Assembly (NCBI RefSeq): GCF_003990975.1
Contig: NZ_RZJR01000006.1
Location: forward strand, 1-64,000
DNA from: Cohnella sp. AR92
GTDB taxonomy: Bacteria; Bacillota; Bacilli; Paenibacillales; Paenibacillaceae
Reading direction: 5' to 3'
DNA: 64,000 nt
Positions 53,923-62,191 of the stretch are shown here, in pieces. How positions within the stretch are numbered: the first letter of the stretch is position 1; the number at the start of each line of letters is the position of its first letter. The notes under the pieces are model-generated. The model made no database searches. It saw nothing but the letters and a program-made list of their open reading frames with translations, and was not told where the DNA came from. Made by a program: the position numbers and the translations under genes.

Positions 53923-55404
53923 ATGTCATTAATTAATGTGCGAAACCTAACCTTTGCCTATGAAGGCAGCTACGATAACGTCTTCGAGAACGTCAGCTTT
54001 CAGATCGATACCGACTGGAAGCTCGGTTTTACGGGAAGGAACGGAAGAGGAAAAACCACATTCCTGAACTTGCTGCTCGGCAAGTTCGACTATTCCGGCC
54101 ACATCAGCTCCAACGTCGATTTCGATTATTTTCCATACCCGGTCAAGAACAAGGAAGACAATACGCTGGATATCATCGGCGAGATCTATCCCGATTATGT
54201 CCATTGGGAGCTCATGCGCGAGCTTAACCTGCTTGAAGTGGAGGAGGATGCGCTCTATCGGCCGTTCGAGTCGTTATCGAACGGAGAGCAGACGAAGGTG
54301 CTACTGGCCGCTTTGTTCTTGAAGGAGAACAACTTCCTGCTCATCGACGAGCCGACCAACCACCTGGATCGGAAAGCGAGAGAGCTGGTCGGCGAATACT
54401 TGAATTCGAAGAAGGGCTTCATTCTAGTCTCTCACGACAGGGCGTTCCTCGATCGCTGCATCGACCATGTGCTCTCGATCAACAAGACGAATATCGAGAT
54501 TCAGCAAGGCACCTTCTCGAGCTGGATGGAGAACAAGCAGCGTCAGGACAACTACGAGCTGGCGGAGAACGACAAGCTTCGCAAGGATATCAAGAGGCTA
54601 AACGAAGCGGCTGCTCGCACGAGCCATTGGTCGGACGAAGTGGAGAAGACGAAGAACGGTACCCGCAACTCCGGGCTTCGGGTGGACAGGGGCTTCGTCA
54701 GCCACAAAGCGGCGAAAATGATGAAGCGATCCAAATCGCTCGAGAATCGGCAGCAGGCGGCGGCGGAAGAGAAGTCCAAGCTTCTGAAGAACATCGATAC
54801 GACGGAGAGCTTGAAGATCGCACAATTGACCTATCACAAGCAGAAGCTTGTCGAGGTTGAGCGCGTATCCATCTTCTATGGGGACAAAAAGGTGTGCGAG
54901 GATGTCAGCTTCTCGATCGAGCAAGGAGACCGGATTGCGCTAAGCGGCAGGAACGGAGCGGGCAAGTCCAGCCTTCTCAAGCTGATTCTAGGGGAGGAGA
55001 TCCGCCATACGGGAACCCTGAGAGTAGGGAGCCAGCTCCGAATCTCCTATGTGTCTCAAGATACTTCCCATCTGAGGGGAAGCCTGACGGATTACGCGAG
55101 GGAGCACGAGATCGACGAGAGCCTGTTCAAAGCGATCTTGCGGAAGCTGGACTTCTCCAGGGTCCAATTCGAGAAGGATATGTCGGACTTCAGCGGCGGC
55201 CAGAAAAAGAAGGTGCTGATCGCAAGGAGCTTGAGCGAGAAAGCTCATCTGTATATCTGGGATGAGCCGCTCAACTTCATCGACGTCATCTCCCGCATGC
55301 AGATCGAAGAGCTGCTTCTTGAACATGAGCCGACGATCCTGTTCGTGGAGCACGACCTGGAATTCCATCAGAGCGTCGCCACGAAGTTCGTCGAGCTCTC
55401 CTGA
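53923..55404 (+). CDS. Lsa/Vga-type ABC-F ribosomal protection protein
   Basis: ABC-F proteins bind the ribosome and dislodge antibiotics (lincosamides, streptogramin A, pleuromutilins in this group). The 493-residue product has two ABC modules: Walker A GRNGRGKTT, signature LSNGEQTKV and Walker B LLIDEPTNHLD in the first; GRNGAGKSS, FSGGQKKKV and YIWDEPLNFID in the second, joined by a long charged interdomain linker (LAENDKLRKDIKRLNEAAARTSH..). The opening MSLINVRNLTFAYEGSYDNVFENV matches the Lsa group. ATG 53923 follows GGGAGG. The drug profile cannot be read from sequence. Confidence 0.9.
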   Translation: MSLINVRNLTFAYEGSYDNVFENVSFQIDTDWKLGFTGRNGRGKTTFLNLLLGKFDYSGHISSNVDFDYFPYPVKNKEDNTLDIIGEIYPDYVHWELMRELNLLEVEEDALYRPFESLSNGEQTKVLLAALFLKENNFLLIDEPTNHLDRKARELVGEYLNSKKGFILVSHDRAFLDRCIDHVLSINKTNIEIQQGTFSSWMENKQRQDNYELAENDKLRKDIKRLNEAAARTSHWSDEVEKTKNGTRNSGLRVDRGFVSHKAAKMMKRSKSLENRQQAAAEEKSKLLKNIDTTESLKIAQLTYHKQKLVEVERVSIFYGDKKVCEDVSFSIEQGDRIALSGRNGAGKSSLLKLILGEEIRHTGTLRVGSQLRISYVSQDTSHLRGSLTDYAREHEIDESLFKAILRKLDFSRVQFEKDMSDFSGGQKKKVLIARSLSEKAHLYIWDEPLNFIDVISRMQIEELLLEHEPTILFVEHDLEFHQSVATKFVELS

Positions 55405-55409
55405 GGCGA

Positions 55410-55430
55410 AGAGGACGTCGAACGTCCTCT
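55410..55430. terminator. Hairpin after the ABC-F gene
   Basis: AGAGGACG and CGTCCTCT form a perfect 8-bp stem with a TCGAA loop, with a poor T-tract. It lies between two convergent stops and may serve both genes. Confidence 0.6.
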
Positions 55431-57103
55431 TACACCTCGATCAGGATCGGAAGGATCATGGGGCGTTTCTTCGATTGGGCGAAGAGGAACTTCGCCAATT
55501 CATCCTTAAGGGCGCGCTTCATGGCGCCCCATTGCCTGATCTTGGCTTCCCTCAGTTCGGATAACGTGGCCCGCGTCCGTTCTTGGACCTGCTTGATCAG
55601 ATCGTCATTGTCCTTCATGTAGACGTAGCCGCGGGAGATGACGTCAGGTCCGGACAGGATCGAGCCGTCCCGCTTGCTTAACGTAAGGACGACGATCAAG
55701 ATGCCGTCCTCGGACAGCTGCTTGCGGTCCCGGAGCACGACGGTTCCGATGTCTCCGACGCCCAGACCGTCCACGAAGGCATCTCCGGCCGGAATCTTGT
55801 CGCCGAGCGCGACCGATCCTTTCGAGAAGGCAACCGCATCCCCGTTGCCTACGATTAGGATGTTATCGGGCTCGATTCCGACGGCTTCCGCGAGCAGGCG
55901 ATGCTGATAAAGCATTCGGTATTCGCCGTGGATCGGGACGAAGAAGCGGGGCTTCATCAGGGTGAGCATCAGCTTGAGCTCCTCCTGGCTGCCGTGCCCG
56001 GAGACGTGCATCCCCGTCGAAGACCCGGATCCATAGATGACTCGGGCCCCCAGTTGGAACAGGCTGTCGACGATGCGCGTCACGTTCCGCTCGTTGCCGG
56101 GAATGGCGCCAGCCGCGATAATGACGGTGTCTTCCGGGTCGACGCTCATCTGCCGGTAGCTTCCGTTCGCCAGCCTGGCCAAGGCGGCCATCGGCTCTCC
56201 TTGGCTTCCCGTACAGAGGACGGTTACCTGCTCGGAAGGCAAGCGGGACGCTTCATCCGCTTCGATGAGCATGCCGTCCGGGATCTCGAGATAACCGAGC
56301 TCCTGGGCAACATTGACCACGTTGACCATGCTTCGCCCGAGCAGAGCAAGCTTGCGTCCCGAAACGATAGAGGCCCGAATGACCTGTTGCAAGCGATTGA
56401 CGTTAGAGGCGAACGTCGACACGAACACCTTGCGCGGGGCATGCGCAACCGCTTCTTCGATGTGCGCGCCGACCAGGCGTTCCGACGGCGTAAACCCGGG
56501 GCGTTCGGCGTTCGTGCTCTCGGACAGCAGGAGCAGGACTCCCTGGGAGCCGATCGACGCCATGCGATGCAGGTCGGGATACTGCCGGTTCTCCGGCGAT
56601 AAGTCGAACTTGAAGTCTCCCGTATGAACGATTGTCCCGAGAGGGGTATCGAAGACGACGCCTAGGCAGTCGGGGATGCTGTGGTTGGTGCGGAAGAAGG
56701 AGGTCCGGATCGGACCGAACTCGACGACCGATTCGGCATCGATCACGTTCAAGGACGCGTCCCGCAGCAGCCTATGTTCCTTAAGCTTGGTCTCGATAAG
56801 GCCTAGCGTCAGGGCGGTCGCGTAGACGGGAACGTTCAACTCTTTGAGGAAATACGGGATGCCGCCGATATGGTCCTCGTGGCCGTGAGTGACGATCAGA
56901 GCTTTGACATTGTCCGCGTGTTCAAGCAGGTAAGCGATATCGGGAACGATCAGGTCGATGCCTGGCAAGCTCTCATCCGGGAACTTCGAGCCGCAATCGA
57001 TGACAAGGATCTCCTCGCCATATTGGATGGCGTACATGTTCTTGCCGATTTCGTTCACTCCGCCGAGCGCGAAGACCATTCCTTGGTCCGGTGTCCGAGT
57101 CAT
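55430..57103 (-). CDS. rnj: Ribonuclease J
   Basis: RNase J is a dual endo/5'-3' exoribonuclease central to RNA decay and rRNA maturation in Gram-positive bacteria. The 557-residue protein has the beta-lactamase motif VTHGHEDHIGG (His73, His75, Asp77, His78), HTGDFKFD, beta-CASP features (ESTNAERPGFTPSE, GTGSQGEPMA-type CTGSQGEPMAAL) and a C-terminal domain (GLGVGDIGTVVLRDRKQLSEDGILIV). ATG 57103 follows GGAGG. I cannot say whether it is the J1 or J2 paralogue. Confidence 0.95.
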   Translation of the reverse strand: MTRTPDQGMVFALGGVNEIGKNMYAIQYGEEILVIDCGSKFPDESLPGIDLIVPDIAYLLEHADNVKALIVTHGHEDHIGGIPYFLKELNVPVYATALTLGLIETKLKEHRLLRDASLNVIDAESVVEFGPIRTSFFRTNHSIPDCLGVVFDTPLGTIVHTGDFKFDLSPENRQYPDLHRMASIGSQGVLLLLSESTNAERPGFTPSERLVGAHIEEAVAHAPRKVFVSTFASNVNRLQQVIRASIVSGRKLALLGRSMVNVVNVAQELGYLEIPDGMLIEADEASRLPSEQVTVLCTGSQGEPMAALARLANGSYRQMSVDPEDTVIIAAGAIPGNERNVTRIVDSLFQLGARVIYGSGSSTGMHVSGHGSQEELKLMLTLMKPRFFVPIHGEYRMLYQHRLLAEAVGIEPDNILIVGNGDAVAFSKGSVALGDKIPAGDAFVDGLGVGDIGTVVLRDRKQLSEDGILIVVLTLSKRDGSILSGPDVISRGYVYMKDNDDLIKQVQERTRATLSELREAKIRQWGAMKRALKDELAKFLFAQSKKRPMILPILIEV

Positions 57104-57170
57104 GGCGATTCCTCCGTTGGTAAGGTCATGACAACTAGTATGAAATCGGACATCCGAGCTTATTCAACCA

Positions 57171-57214
57171 AGCCAAAGAGCCTCCCGCGGCTGGGAGGCT
57201 CTTCGGCTTCTTTA
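57171..57214 (-). terminator. Terminator-like hairpin after hxlR
   Basis: AAGAGCCTCCC and GGGAGGCTCTT form an 11-bp stem around a 6-nt loop, with outer AGCC/GGCT pairing. The T-tract on the minus strand is weak. Confidence 0.6.
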
Positions 57215-57228
57215 TTGGCTTAAAAGCT

Positions 57229-57585
57229 TTATTTAGAGGCTCGTTTGGCTTCCCAATCCTCTCCATATAGCTCCTTTAAGTGCTTGACGTGAGAGATTCC
57301 CCATTCGTTCAACGCTTCAAGGGCGCCGGACATCCCTTTGCCATAGTCCGAGACCCAGTATTCCACCTTGGGCGGAACCTGAAGATAAATCTTCCGATGG
57401 ACGATATCATGGTATTCGAGTTCCCTAAGCTGCTGGGTCAGCATCTTTTTGGAGATGTCCGGAATGGCCTTCTGAAGCTCGCTGAACCTCATCGTTCCAT
57501 TCGACAAGAGTTGCGAAAGAATAATCGGCTTCCACTTGCCGACGAGGATCTCGAGCACCGATTCGAAATTGCAATTCTCGGACAT
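57229..57585 (-). CDS. HxlR-family transcriptional regulator
   Basis: The 118-residue protein has the HxlR winged-helix pattern: an N-terminal cysteine (CNFESVLEILVGKWKPIILSQLL), the recognition helix region FSELQKAIPDISKKMLTQQLRELE and a wing with PPKVEYWVSDYGK. Several HxlR proteins (YodB, HypR) sense reactive electrophiles or oxidants through this conserved cysteine. It is divergent from the doxX gene and probably regulates it. Its start at ATG 57585 is 12 nt after AAAGGAGG, with a small GGCG/CGCC hairpin between. Confidence 0.9.
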   Translation of the reverse strand: MSENCNFESVLEILVGKWKPIILSQLLSNGTMRFSELQKAIPDISKKMLTQQLRELEYHDIVHRKIYLQVPPKVEYWVSDYGKGMSGALEALNEWGISHVKHLKELYGEDWEAKRASK

Positions 57586-57734
57586 GTGGCGGAGTCGCCT
57601 CCTTTGCTATTGTACTTCTAGGTTACTTTTTGGAGACTATGTTTATTTGGAGTTACTACTTCCCAAGTTCATTTCTAGCCCTTATTATACACCTATGCAC
57701 GAAAAGTAAGCAACTTAAGGAGAGGGTTTGGGCT
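57586..57734. promoter_or_regulatory. hxlR-doxX divergent control region
   Basis: The 149-bp region holds repeated (A)GTAAC/GTTACT half-sites (around 57621, 57652 and 57705) that could be HxlR operators. Promoter elements are not strong; TACAAT on the minus strand is a candidate -10 for hxlR. Confidence 0.4.
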
Positions 57735-58088
57735 ATGAATATTGCATTGTGGATTGCGCAAGGGTTATTGGCGTTCATGTTTATTATGGCAGGCTTCATG
57801 AAGACGTTTAATCCAGCGAAGACGAAAGAGAGCATGCCTTGGGCGAAAGATTCTTCCACGGGATTCGTCGTCTTCGTCGGTTTGGCGGAGCTGCTCGGAG
57901 GTATCGGACTCATCCTGCCGGAAGCGATTGATGTTGCAACGGTACTGACTCCTATCGCGGCGGTCGGACTCGGCGTCATCATGATTTTGGCGGCCGGACA
58001 TCACGCTAAGCGCAAAGAAAACCAAGCGATCGGGATGAACATCCTGCTGCTCGCCATCGCCGTCTTCGTGGCGATCGGCCGGTTCTAA
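57735..58088 (+). CDS. DoxX-family membrane protein
   Basis: The 117-residue protein has four membrane segments (IALWIAQGLLAFMFIMAGFMK, GFVVFVGLAELLGGIGLILP, ATVLTPIAAVGLGVIMILAAG, AIGMNILLLAIAVFVAIG) in the DoxX pattern, including GLAELLGGIGLILP. DoxX proteins are linked to quinone or thiol redox stress. ATG 57735 follows AAGGAGAGGG. Being opposite hxlR, it is likely induced by the same electrophile signal. Confidence 0.88.
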   Translation: MNIALWIAQGLLAFMFIMAGFMKTFNPAKTKESMPWAKDSSTGFVVFVGLAELLGGIGLILPEAIDVATVLTPIAAVGLGVIMILAAGHHAKRKENQAIGMNILLLAIAVFVAIGRF

Positions 58089-58175
58089 GGGAAGCTTCTT
58101 CCTAGTTTGCGATGGGTGATAATTACAATTCGATTACAATTCGGATATTTTGCTGATTGCCTTGTCGTTGTTTGT

Positions 58176-58181
58176 TATAGT
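58176..58181 (+). promoter_or_regulatory. Promoter of the riboswitch transcript
   Basis: TATAGT (58176-58181) is a plausible -10 with a weak -35 (CTGATT, 58153-58158) at 17 bp. Transcription would start near 58188. Confidence 0.45.
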
Positions 58182-58204
58182 TTAAGGGAGTTATCCCATA
58201 CAGG

Positions 58205-58332
58205 GTAACGATCTTGTAGCTTAGTTTCCGGTGAAACCGGAAAGCGGGGGAACCAATCTTCTGGGGCGAATCGGTCTGCAAGGACCGTAGGGGACCATCT
58301 AACCCGAGTCCGTCAGCTAACCTCGTCAGCTT
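58205..58332 (+). ncRNA. c-di-AMP (ydaO/yuaA-type) riboswitch aptamer
   Basis: The ydaO consensus blocks occur in order: AGCGGGGGAACCAA (58242-58255), GGGGCGAATC (58263-58272), a variable stem with GTAGGGG (58287-58293), CCCGAGTCCGTCAGCTAACC (58303-58322) and CGTCAGC (58324-58330). I rely on memory of the family: ydaO aptamers carry GGGGGA(A)CC, GGGG(C/U)GAAUC, GUAGGG and GUCAGCUAACCUCGU in this order. c-di-AMP binding normally turns expression off. It is located immediately upstream of the KamA-family gene. Confidence 0.88.
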
Positions 58333-58337
58333 TGGAT

Positions 58338-58406
58338 GGGTCAATTATACGCGCAGCGGAGGAGATCCTCGGCTTGTCTTTTGACCCGTGCAGCGGGTCT
58401 TTTTTG
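58338..58406 (+). terminator. Riboswitch expression platform: terminator and antiterminator
   Basis: GACCCG (58383-58388) pairs with CGGGTC (58394-58399) around TGCAG and is followed by seven T. GGGTCAA (58338-58344) can instead pair with TTGACCC (58381-58387), which removes the 5' arm of the terminator. The layout fits c-di-AMP-controlled premature termination. The sequence between shows a further hairpin (GGAGGA/TCCTC) near 58363-58370. Confidence 0.8.
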
Positions 58407-58491
58407 CGTTCTGGCGCCTTCCGGCTCCTACCTGCAAGATCCGACGCGAGAAAGCCCGACAAGTTCAAAAAACAGCTAAAGGAGCGTGTCT

Positions 58492-59691
58492 ATGCCTCAG
58501 CCGAAGTATTTGATGAACATTGACAGGATCGAACGGATTCCCGAGTCGGAGAGAGAGCAGCTCAAGCGAATTACCGAGAAATTCGTGTTCCGCGTAAACG
58601 ATTACTACTTGGACTTGATCGACTGGAACGATCCTCACGATCCGATCCGCAAGCTCGTTATTCCGAATGCGGAGGAATTAGGGGAATACGGGCGCTGGGA
58701 CGCATCCGACGAGGATACGAACTACGTCGTTCCCGGGTGCCAGCACAAGTACGGAACGACGGCGCTCTTGATCGTCTCCGAGGTATGCGGGGCGTATTGC
58801 CGCTACTGCTTCCGCAAGCGATTGTTCCGGAATGATGTGAAGGAAGCGGTCTCGGACATCGAGCCCGGGCTGCGATATATCGCTCAGCGCAAGGAGATCA
58901 ACAACGTTCTCCTTACGGGCGGGGACAGCTTAATACTCGGAACGCCTAGGATTAGGATGATCCTAGAGCGCCTCAGGGAGATCGATCACGTGAAGATCAT
59001 CCGGATGGGTTCCAAGATCCCGGTGTTCAATCCGATGAGGATCTATGAGGACGAGGAGCTTCTCGATGCGATTCGCACCTATTCGTCCCCCGAGAAGCGA
59101 ATCTATGTCATGGCGCATATCAACCATCCCCGCGAGATCACGAAGGAAGCGGTCAAGGGGTTCGAAGCCCTGCATAACGCCGGCGCTATCGTCGTCAACC
59201 AAACCCCGGTTCTGCGCGGCATCAACGATGACCCGGCCGTGCTGGGAGAATTACTCGACAAGCTCTCGTGGGCGGGAGTGACGCCGTATTATTTCTTCGT
59301 GAACCGTCCCGTTGCGGGAAACAAGGCTTTCGTGCTGCCGTTGCGAGAAGTGTATGAGATCGTGGAGAAAGCGAAGGCGCTCACTTCGGGGCTAGGCAAG
59401 AGGGTTCGTCTCTCGATGAGCCATACTTCCGGCAAAATCGAGATCTTGGCAATCGACGGCGGTAAAGCCTACTTGAAATATCATCAATCGAGAGACAACC
59501 GGTACGGGATGTTCATGACGCTCGACTGCCCGGATGACGCCGCTTGGTTCGACGACCTGCCTGGCAGCGAGAAGTTCTGGACGAAGCCCGAGAAGAAGAC
59601 GAACGCCGTGGCGTCCGTGAACGCGATGCCGGACATGCCGACCTCCAAGAAATTATCGACGGGCAGGCAAGCCGCTTCTCAGAAGGAATAG
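58492..59691 (+). CDS. KamA-family radical SAM aminomutase, substrate uncertain
   Basis: Radical SAM/PLP aminomutases move an amino group between C2 and C3. The 399-residue protein has the cluster motif CGAYCRYCFRKR (Cys99, 103, 106), LTGGDSL, and a PLP-lysine candidate (Lys315) in SGKI. In lysine 2,3-aminomutase the substrate is held by two aspartates (YQCD and VDAPGGGGKI); by eye the matching sites here read YYFFVNR (Arg272) and RLSMSHTSGKI (Ser308). The start at ATG 58492 follows AAAGGAG. It lies behind a c-di-AMP riboswitch. Other possibilities: a lysine or beta-glutamate-type mutase. Confidence 0.85.
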   Translation: MPQPKYLMNIDRIERIPESEREQLKRITEKFVFRVNDYYLDLIDWNDPHDPIRKLVIPNAEELGEYGRWDASDEDTNYVVPGCQHKYGTTALLIVSEVCGAYCRYCFRKRLFRNDVKEAVSDIEPGLRYIAQRKEINNVLLTGGDSLILGTPRIRMILERLREIDHVKIIRMGSKIPVFNPMRIYEDEELLDAIRTYSSPEKRIYVMAHINHPREITKEAVKGFEALHNAGAIVVNQTPVLRGINDDPAVLGELLDKLSWAGVTPYYFFVNRPVAGNKAFVLPLREVYEIVEKAKALTSGLGKRVRLSMSHTSGKIEILAIDGGKAYLKYHQSRDNRYGMFMTLDCPDDAAWFDDLPGSEKFWTKPEKKTNAVASVNAMPDMPTSKKLSTGRQAASQKE

Positions 59692-59729
59692 GCGAACAAG
59701 AGTTTACAAAGGAGTAGGTAACAATAGAT

Positions 59730-59815
59730 AAGCCCCGCCAAGCCGTCATGCGTTCTAAAGGAACCGATTGGATTCCTGATTAGAAGAGGCGACGGCGAGG
59801 AGGGGCTTCGTTTTT
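59730..59815. terminator. Terminator between the KamA and namA genes
   Basis: AAGCCCC (59730-59736) and GCCGTC (59742-59747) pair with GGGGCTT and GACGGC at 59791-59808, followed by CGTTTTTC. It is long and lies between convergent genes. Confidence 0.75.
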
Positions 59816-59835
59816 CTTTATCGACAAGGCATTCG

Positions 59836-60864
59836 TTAACGAACATAGATCCCGCGAGCGTATTGGACGGGCGGTTCGACCTTGCGCGTTACGGCGCGAA
59901 TGGCATGCAGCGCCCAATAAGGATCGTCCAGCATGCCGCGTCCGACGGCAACAAGGTCGGCGTCCCCGTTCGCCAGGACGGCTTCGGCGACCAGCGGATC
60001 CTCCAGGATGCCGACCGCGATGACGGGAACGTCGAGGGCCTGCTTGAAGGCTCGGGCGAACGGAACCTGGTAGCCGGCATGGCTGCCCGGCTTGCGGACG
60101 CCGTGAGGCGCTTCACCGCCGCTGGAGATATGGAACAGATCGACGCCGGCCGCTTGGTAGTTCTTCGCGATCCCGATCGAATGGTTCAGATCGTAGCCGC
60201 CGTCCATGTATTCTACCGCGGAGATTCGCAGGATCAGAGGCATGTCATCCGGCATTGCGCTGCGCGCTGCTTGGATGACTTCGACGCCGAAACGGGACAG
60301 CTCTCGGCCGTATTCGTCCGCGCGATTGTTGATGCCGGGGGAGTGGAATTGATGAATCAAGTAGCCGTGCGCGCCGTGAAGCTCGATCGCGTCATAGCCC
60401 GCTTCGACGGCCCGCCGGACGGCTGCCTTGAATTTGCCGACCATCTCGCGAACCTCTGCGGTCGAGAGTGCGCGGGGCGGGTTCTTGATTCCTTGCACCG
60501 GAATATCCGAGGCGCCGACCGGTTGTTCGGCATCCTCCGCTTTGCGGCCGGCATGGGCGATTTGCACCGCGATCTTGGCGCCGTGCCGGTGAACCTCATC
60601 GACGATCCTCCTGTGAGCGGGAATTTGGTCGTCCGACCAGAGCCCGAGGTCTCTCGAGGTGATCCGGCCGTCCGGCTCGACGTCCGTCATCTCGACGATG
60701 ATAAGGCCGGTTCCGCCGACGGCTCTGGATGCGTAATGGACAAAGTGCCAATCGTTCGGAATGCCATCTAAAGCGTCGACGGAATATTGGCACATCGGAG
60801 GCATCACGATACGGTTTTTTAACGACAAGCCTTTAATCGTATATGGTTGATCCAAGTAGGACAT
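59836..60864 (-). CDS. namA: Old Yellow Enzyme family NADPH dehydrogenase NamA
   Basis: NamA/YqjM is an FMN-dependent ene-reductase acting on electrophilic alkenes and nitro compounds. The 342-residue protein has NRIVMPPMCQYSVD, the FMN site, catalytic His pair in ELHGAHGYLIHQFHSP and NNRADEYG, and a C-terminal VGRGMLDDPYWALHA. I start at ATG 60864 (MSYLDQPYTI), which follows GAAGGAG; a longer frame from 60927 lacks a ribosome site. It is divergent from an AraC regulator. OYE genes are often induced by electrophiles. Confidence 0.93.
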   Translation of the reverse strand: MSYLDQPYTIKGLSLKNRIVMPPMCQYSVDALDGIPNDWHFVHYASRAVGGTGLIIVEMTDVEPDGRITSRDLGLWSDDQIPAHRRIVDEVHRHGAKIAVQIAHAGRKAEDAEQPVGASDIPVQGIKNPPRALSTAEVREMVGKFKAAVRRAVEAGYDAIELHGAHGYLIHQFHSPGINNRADEYGRELSRFGVEVIQAARSAMPDDMPLILRISAVEYMDGGYDLNHSIGIAKNYQAAGVDLFHISSGGEAPHGVRKPGSHAGYQVPFARAFKQALDVPVIAVGILEDPLVAEAVLANGDADLVAVGRGMLDDPYWALHAIRAVTRKVEPPVQYARGIYVR

Positions 60865-60908
60865 TATTAGCAGCTCCTTCAATGGCATAGTACTTGCATG
60901 TAAGGATA

Positions 60909-60937
60909 ATAGTAAAAGTTCCGGCAACGCGATTCAA
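60909..60937 (-). promoter_or_regulatory. namA promoter (sigma-A type)
   Basis: On the minus strand TTGAAT (60932-60937) and TACTAT (60909-60914) have a 17-bp spacer. Confidence 0.65.
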
Positions 60938-60938
60938 T

Positions 60939-60953
60939 AAAACATCTTGTTTT
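60939..60953. promoter_or_regulatory. Perfect inverted repeat upstream of the namA promoter
   Basis: AAAACA-TCT-TGTTTT (60939-60953) lies directly beside the -35 element, in the divergent namA-araC region. It could be an operator for a repressor or the AraC regulator. Confidence 0.45.
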
Positions 60954-61043
60954 GATAGGAATAGAAGTAGTTACATATCTTGCTTTTTACATGGAAATAC
61001 GAAACAATGAAAAGGCGGATATTGCAAGCGAGAAGGTGAAGGG

Positions 61044-61859
61044 ATGCAAGCGACGGAAAGGGGAATCGTCCCGCAGTTAGTCTACATAGGCAAGGTTAGC
61101 GACAATCCGAATTGGAAGTTCCCGAGCCATCGGCACGAGAACGTCAGCGAGCTGATCTTCGTCGCCAGAGGGAGGGGAGTCATCAAGATCGACCGGCAGC
61201 TTCATGCCGTCGAAGCCGGCGATCTGCTTGTCTACAATCAAGGAGTGATCCACGAGGAATGCTCCTCGCCCGCTTGCCCTCTCGGCGTGTATTACTGCGG
61301 AGTTAAGGTTCCTTACGACGAGAAGTACGGCACCGACTTGATCTCGAGAGATGTCCTTCCGCAGATCCCGACTCATGAGGATTCGGAGAAACTCCAATCT
61401 TTGTTTGCCGCTCTTCATCAAGAATTCGTTCAAAGGAAGGATGGCTTCGAGATCGTCTGTTCCGGCCTTCTAACGGCGATAATCGCGCTGGTTCGCCGAA
61501 TGTCCGAAGACCGGCCGCCGGCGTGCAAGAAGGATCCCGACACGTTGGCCGCGCGCATGAAGGAATACCTGGATCGGAATTATTTGAAGCATTTAGCGCT
61601 GAACGACATCGCGGAAGCCTTTCATATGAACGCCTATTATCTTGCGCATGTGTTCAAGGACAAATACGACGATTCGCCGATCAACTACATGCTTCGCAGG
61701 AGAATGGAGGAGGCGACGCGACTGCTCATGCATACCGACATGAAGGTCGTGGAGATCGCCGGCTTCCTGGGGTATGAGAACGCGAATTATTTCACCAATC
61801 TATTCCGCAAGACGATGGGGGAATCTCCGACCCAGTTCAAGAAGAAGGGGAAAAGGTAA
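61044..61859 (+). CDS. AraC-family transcriptional regulator
   Basis: The 271-residue protein has an N-terminal cupin-like sensor (PSHRHENVSELIFVARGRGVIKIDRQLHAVEAGDLLVYNQGVIHEE) and two C-terminal AraC helix-turn-helices (ALNDIAEAFHMNAYYLAHVFKDKYDDSPINYMLRRRMEEA, then VVEIAGFLGYENANYFTNLFRKTMGESPTQFKKK). It probably regulates the divergent namA gene, the downstream aldolase gene, or itself. Its ligand is unknown. ATG 61044 follows AAGGTGAAGGG. Confidence 0.92.
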   Translation: MQATERGIVPQLVYIGKVSDNPNWKFPSHRHENVSELIFVARGRGVIKIDRQLHAVEAGDLLVYNQGVIHEECSSPACPLGVYYCGVKVPYDEKYGTDLISRDVLPQIPTHEDSEKLQSLFAALHQEFVQRKDGFEIVCSGLLTAIIALVRRMSEDRPPACKKDPDTLAARMKEYLDRNYLKHLALNDIAEAFHMNAYYLAHVFKDKYDDSPINYMLRRRMEEATRLLMHTDMKVVEIAGFLGYENANYFTNLFRKTMGESPTQFKKKGKR

Positions 61860-61895
61860 CGGGTAAAAGATGACGAGAAGCGGAGGTTTGCATAA

Positions 61896-62105
61896 GTGGG
61901 CAGCATGATGTGGCTTATCGTGGCCGTCGTCGTCGTCCTTCTGGCCGGTTTGGTCGTGACGGTGATGATCGGGCAATCCCAGAGCAACCGGGAAGAAGAT
62001 TCCAGCTATTCGAAGAACAACGGAAGAAACTGGGCGAATTTGTCCTGGATCTACTTGATCGGAATGATCGTTGTCCTGGTCATCGTGTTCTGGCTGCTGA
62101 AGTAA
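61896..62105 (+). CDS. Small membrane protein with two TM segments
   Basis: The 69-residue protein has two hydrophobic segments (WLIVAVVVVLLAGLVVTVMIG and WIYLIGMIVVLVIVFWLLK) linked by a Ser/Asn-rich polar loop. GTG 61896 follows GGAGG at about 10 nt. I recognise no family. It is 36 bp after the araC gene and 86 bp before the aldolase gene. Confidence 0.7.
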   Translation: MGSMMWLIVAVVVVLLAGLVVTVMIGQSQSNREEDSSYSKNNGRNWANLSWIYLIGMIVVLVIVFWLLK

Positions 62106-62191
62106 GCGGGGAAGGATATAATGTCGATCATAGAAAGCTGCCGATAAATTTCATAGGATATAGATAAATTCGAATCGGGAGCTGACACACA

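Noticed and set aside
58486-59691. Calling the KamA-family gene lysine 2,3-aminomutase or ablA
   Set aside because: The side-chain-binding aspartates seem to be replaced and no ablB acetyltransferase lies next to it, so a specific substrate was not assigned.
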